Source: Candidatus Abyssobacteria bacterium SURF_5
GTDB lineage: Bacteria; Abyssobacteria; SURF-5
Reading direction: 5' to 3'
Assembly: GCA_003598085.1 (NCBI GenBank)
Contig: QZKU01000057.1
Coordinates: forward strand, 1 to 37,058
Length of the DNA: 37,058 nucleotides
Shown here: positions 34,205 to 37,058 of the stretch, in pieces
Layout of the letters: each line of letters opens with the position of its first letter
Numbering within the stretch: the stretch's first letter is position 1
Position numbers and translations under genes: made by a program
The notes under the pieces: generated by a model
What the model was told of the DNA's origin: nothing
Seen by the model: the letters and a program-made list of their open reading frames with translations, nothing else
The model's database searches: none

Positions 34205-36517
34205 TCAAGCTGCCCCGACAGATATTTCGCTCATGAGCGCACGCCTTTCGCAGATTTCGCGGACCGAGCCAACAAGTGTCAGATCACCTTCAAGCCTGAT
34301 GTCTTCGCTCGATGAGCCGAGCATGATGCGCATTTGGCCGGGTTCGACCACTCGTTTGTAGTCGATTCCGATGAAGGAAAACAGGTCGGCCGGCAATTTG
34401 AAGGTAATTATCTTGGATTCCGCAGGTCCGAGCGACACGCGCGCGAATCCTTTAAGTTCCTTGACCGGACGGCTGACGCTTGCCGCCAGGTCTTGCACGT
34501 AGAGCTGGACTACCTCATCGCCGCTGCGGTCTCCGGTATTCGTGATCCTGCAGGAAACCTCGACGACCCCATCGACCGGAATCTCATCGCTCGACAGAGA
34601 AAAATCCGAATATCCGAACGTTGTGTAGCTGAGGCCGTGGCCGAACGGGAACACGGGATCGAGGCCCGGCACGCGCGGAATACCGTGCGCGAGAAATTTG
34701 TGGTTGTAATACGTCGGCTGGGTGCCGGCGCCCCGGCTGAAGGTGAGCGTGGTCTTGCCGCCCGGATTCAAATCGCCGATGAGCGCATCCGCAATAGCGA
34801 GTGCGCCGGCCTGGCCGGGGAACCATGCCTCGATGATGGCTGCGGCTTTTTCGGCGATAGACGAAAGAGCAAATGGCCGGCCATTGAGAAGAACGACGAC
34901 AACGGGAATACCTGTTGACAAAAGCGCATCCAGCAGCTTCGCCTGTCCGCCCGGCAAGGAAAGATCGGTCGCATCGGTCCCCTCGCCCACCGTTCCCATC
35001 TGGAAATGACCCGCTTTGTCGCCGACAACGGCAATGACTGCATCGGCGCCACTTGCCAATGCCATCGCCTCATCGATTCCCGAAAGGTCGTCGCTCATGA
35101 TCTCGCATCCGCGCGCATACGAAATGTCGCTTTTTGGCAGTCGCTCGCGCAGGGCCTCGAGCACCGTCGGCGCGGAAACCACTTTTTCCGCCGCGTCCGG
35201 GAAATGAGTCGAGACCACATGATTTTCAAAGCTGTAGTTGCCGAACAGCGCCATTCGATTGTGCGCGTTCGGCCCGACCACCGCCAGTTTTTTCACCGTT
35301 TTCGATAACGGCAGAACTCCGTTATTAGATAAGAGAATGAGCGACTTCTCAGCCACCTCTTTGGCCACTGCCGCATCTTCGGCAGTATTCAGTTCAACGG
35401 CATCCGGGTCCACGTATGGCCGCTCGAACAGGCCGAGCCGGAATTTCAATCTCAGAACACGCGAAACCGCGAGGTCGATATCCGCTTCTGTTATCAGCCC
35501 CTGCGCAAGGGCATCTCTGAGCCCTTTCGGATATTCGGCGGGCTGTGGAAGCTCGACGTCCAAACCGGCCCAAAGCGCCTTCGCCGCCGCCTGCGTACCG
35601 TTCTCGGCGACCCGATGCAGTAAATGGAGGAAGCTGATGGCGCCGTAATCGGCCACAACGACGCCGTCAAATCCCCACTTCTCGCGCAAAACCTCGGTCA
35701 GCAGCCAGCGAGATGCCGCCGGGGCTTCGCCGTCAAAATCCTGATACGCGTTCATCACCGAAAGTGCGCCACCCTCCTTGACCGCCATCTCGAACGGCGC
35801 AAGGAAAACATCGCTGAACTCGCGACGGCCGACGTGCGCAGGCGCGAAGTTGCGGCCGCCCTCGCTGAATGAGTAGCCGGCGAAATGCTTCAATGTCGCC
35901 GCTACTCCGTTTCTCATGTCGTTTCCTTGAAGGCCCATCACATAATGAGTGACCATGACGCCGACAAGATACGGATCCTCACCGATCGTCTCCTCGATGC
36001 GGCCCCAGCGCGCGTCGCGCGCGACGTCGCATACGGGCGCGAGACCCTGGTGAGTGCCGACCGCCCGCATTTGGCGCCGAATCACATCTCCGACCCGCTC
36101 GAGCAGGCGCAGGTCCCACGTAGCGCCATAGTTGAGGGGCGATGGGAACGAGGTCGCCCCTTGCGCCATGAGTCCGGAGAGGCATTCTTCGTGACAGATC
36201 GCGGGTATGCCAAGCCTGGTGTTCTCAATCAATTTCTTCTGGAGGCTGTTCACCAGTTTTGCGCCCTCTTTTGGATCGATGGGCTGCGTGCCCAGCGGGC
36301 GGGTGATCTGCCCGATGCCGTGCCGCATCTGCTCCTGCGGATCGTAATCGACAGACAGCATCGACTGGTTCGGCGAAAACTCGCCGCTTGCGGCGTCGAG
36401 CTGAAGCCAGACCGAGGTCAATTGAGAAATCTTCTCATCGATGTTCATTCTTGCAAGAAGATCGCGCGCCCTTTCGTCGGCGCTCTTCAACGGGTCCTTG
36501 TATACCAGTTTCGTCAT
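34205..36517 (-). CDS. Glycoside hydrolase family 3 beta-glycosidase
   Basis: 770 residues from the ATG at 36515-36517, preceded by AGGAG; the frame is open upstream but without a ribosome site. The N-terminal TIM barrel carries the substrate-binding K-H-F near 210 and the probable nucleophile Asp290 in G-F-D-G-V-V-V-A-D-Y. The C-terminal alpha/beta sandwich (about 380-590) and a fibronectin-III-like domain at the end (about 660-740) complete the usual bglX/xylosidase layout. No signal peptide, so it is probably cytoplasmic and acts on imported oligosaccharides such as beta-glucosides or xylosides. The exact sugar cannot be told. It has a separate promoter with an operator-like palindrome. 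Confidence 0.92.
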   Translation of the reverse strand: MTKLVYKDPLKSADERARDLLARMNIDEKISQLTSVWLQLDAASGEFSPNQSMLSVDYDPQEQMRHGIGQITRPLGTQPIDPKEGAKLVNSLQKKLIENTRLGIPAICHEECLSGLMAQGATSFPSPLNYGATWDLRLLERVGDVIRRQMRAVGTHQGLAPVCDVARDARWGRIEETIGEDPYLVGVMVTHYVMGLQGNDMRNGVAATLKHFAGYSFSEGGRNFAPAHVGRREFSDVFLAPFEMAVKEGGALSVMNAYQDFDGEAPAASRWLLTEVLREKWGFDGVVVADYGAISFLHLLHRVAENGTQAAAKALWAGLDVELPQPAEYPKGLRDALAQGLITEADIDLAVSRVLRLKFRLGLFERPYVDPDAVELNTAEDAAVAKEVAEKSLILLSNNGVLPLSKTVKKLAVVGPNAHNRMALFGNYSFENHVVSTHFPDAAEKVVSAPTVLEALRERLPKSDISYARGCEIMSDDLSGIDEAMALASGADAVIAVVGDKAGHFQMGTVGEGTDATDLSLPGGQAKLLDALLSTGIPVVVVLLNGRPFALSSIAEKAAAIIEAWFPGQAGALAIADALIGDLNPGGKTTLTFSRGAGTQPTYYNHKFLAHGIPRVPGLDPVFPFGHGLSYTTFGYSDFSLSSDEIPVDGVVEVSCRITNTGDRSGDEVVQLYVQDLAASVSRPVKELKGFARVSLGPAESKIITFKLPADLFSFIGIDYKRVVEPGQMRIMLGSSSEDIRLEGDLTLVGSVREICERRALMSEISVGAA

Positions 36518-36581
36518 GCTGTCGCTCCTGATGTCGGAAATCCTATTGATAACAGATCGTGAAAGCAATCGGCTGAACCTC

Positions 36582-36603
36582 ATTATAATACATGCGCATA
36601 TAT
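36582..36603 (-). promoter_or_regulatory. -10 box and operator-like palindrome of the GH3 gene
   Basis: On the minus strand a perfect TATAAT (36582-36587) lies directly beside a 16-base palindrome centred on ATGCGCAT (36588-36603, 14 of 16 positions symmetric). No good -35 is found at 17 bases. A palindrome with a central CG beside the -10 resembles LacI-family operators. No LacI gene is in the window. Confidence 0.5.
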
Positions 36604-36675
36604 TTCCCTTACCAGAGTTAGAGATTCGTGCTCACGTCTCATAGAAGATAGCGCAAAACTTTGTTTTAGCGGTAG

Positions 36676-36693
36676 GGCCGAATTCATTCGGCC
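36676..36693. repeat. 8-bp palindromic repeat in intergenic DNA
   Basis: GGCCGAAT and ATTCGGCC are separated by two bases. It lies in the region upstream of the GH3 gene and could be a REP-like unit or part of a terminator. No second copy is seen in the window. Confidence 0.5.
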
Positions 36694-36740
36694 TCTCTTC
36701 CGGCACAATTTAAGAAGACCCGGCGCGCACTCCCCCTCTG

Positions 36741-36769
36741 TCGTCATTCCTGCGGAGGCAGGAATCCAG
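36741..36769. repeat. REP-like palindrome of the GTCATTCC...GGAATCCAG type
   Basis: ATTCCTGC (36746-36753), a GGAG loop and GCAGGAAT (36758-36765) form a perfect stem, flanked by TCGTC and CCAG. This matches a form of short dispersed palindrome known from many bacteria (for example the dRS3-like repeats with ATTCC...GGAAT ends). I see one copy here. Confidence 0.55.
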
Positions 36770-36829
36770 GGTCTGCACCAGTTGGCAAATCAGAAAGTGA
36801 GAAGCAATGGGTTCGGCATCATGCCCTTC

Positions 36830-36847
36830 CTTCGTGTCCCCACGAAG
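36830..36847. repeat. 7-bp inverted repeat
   Basis: CTTCGTG and CACGAAG surround a TCCC loop. No T-tract follows on either strand. It is the third hairpin within about 170 bases of this intergenic stretch; the rest of 36518-36930 shows no gene. Confidence 0.4.
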
Positions 36848-36951
36848 TCCAGAGCGTCATGAGCGCAAGACATTTACGAACCTGTCTGTCGGCATGTTCA
36901 AATGTTTGCTCTTTGCAACACTTCTCGACAAACTTGAATGAGGTGATCATC

Positions 36952-37058
36952 ATGAACCGTAAGACTCATTTTCGACAGTTTGAAAAATTAAGCTATTTTG
37001 TATCAAGAACTTACAGAGACAGAAAAAGCTCTAGGCACTACATTTTCTCTGGCTCTCT
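36952..37058 (+). CDS. Start of an unidentified ORF, 3' partial
   Basis: An ATG at 36952 follows a strong GAGGTGA ribosome site by five bases and opens a frame that runs to the window edge, giving 35 residues (M-N-R-K-T-H-F-R-Q-F-E-K...). The peptide is basic and rich in aromatic residues; I do not recognise it. The sequence here is more AT-rich than the rest of the window. No clear promoter is seen. Confidence 0.4.
   Translation, partial: MNRKTHFRQFEKLSYFVSRTYRDRKSSRHYIFSGS

Noticed and set aside
36552-36583. Upstream start of the GH3 protein
   Set aside because: The longer frame would begin almost at the -10 box; the ATG at 36517 has a proper ribosome site.

Overview
This window is bacterial chromosome, moderately GC-rich by eye, with tightly packed and often overlapping genes. 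The envelope genes suggest a diderm (Gram-negative-type) organism: a Bat/VWA operon, a periplasmic HtrA protease, a Gld-type ABC transporter and a large block of surface-polysaccharide sugar genes. Nothing in the sequence fixes the phylum. The mixture fits an uncultivated deep-branching or delta-proteobacteria-like lineage, but that is inference. I see no phage, IS element or CRISPR array.

Layout: (1) 3-8731 (+): a co-directional, overlapping run batB-batC-batD-batE-glnD-htrA. (2) 8932-9918 (+): an XRE regulator and an ImmA/IrrE-like protein with an altered zinc motif, under their own strong promoter. (3) 9942-14776 (-): a four-gene Gld-like ABC system (ATPase, permease, auxiliary protein, DUF4340 protein). 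(4) 14882-16823 (-): groES-groEL, followed by a 15-bp perfect hairpin and preceded by a long leader with a sigma-54-like -24/-12 element and no CIRCE. (5) 17407-20688 (-): a 1093-residue protein with a GspE/MshE N-terminal domain, no ATPase, and about eleven degenerate repeats of about 78 residues. It has a near-consensus promoter and a candidate terminator. (6) 20915-20991 (+): tRNA-Arg(CCG) with its own promoter, followed by a structured 121-nt segment. (7) 21167-24431 (+): an SbcD/YhaO-like nuclease and an SbcC/YhaN-like ATPase with a central membrane segment. (8) 24423-34066 (-): nine nucleotide-sugar genes. (9) 34205-36517 (-): a cytoplasmic family 3 glycoside hydrolase with an operator-like palindrome at its promoter. 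(10) 36518-37058: intergenic DNA with REP-like palindromes and the start of an unidentified plus-strand ORF.

How the genes work together: the sugar block carries the dehydrogenase, oxidoreductase, aminotransferase and acetyltransferase of a WbpA/B/E/D-type route to a diacetamido-uronic acid. It also has a Gmd plus aminotransferase pair suggesting GDP-perosamine, a Ugd plus epimerase pair suggesting UDP-glucuronate and UDP-galacturonate, and an orphan RmlB. No glycosyltransferase, flippase or polymerase lies in the window, so this is a precursor cassette. The least explained gene is the large MshEN-plus-repeat protein; it is my main candidate for something undescribed.
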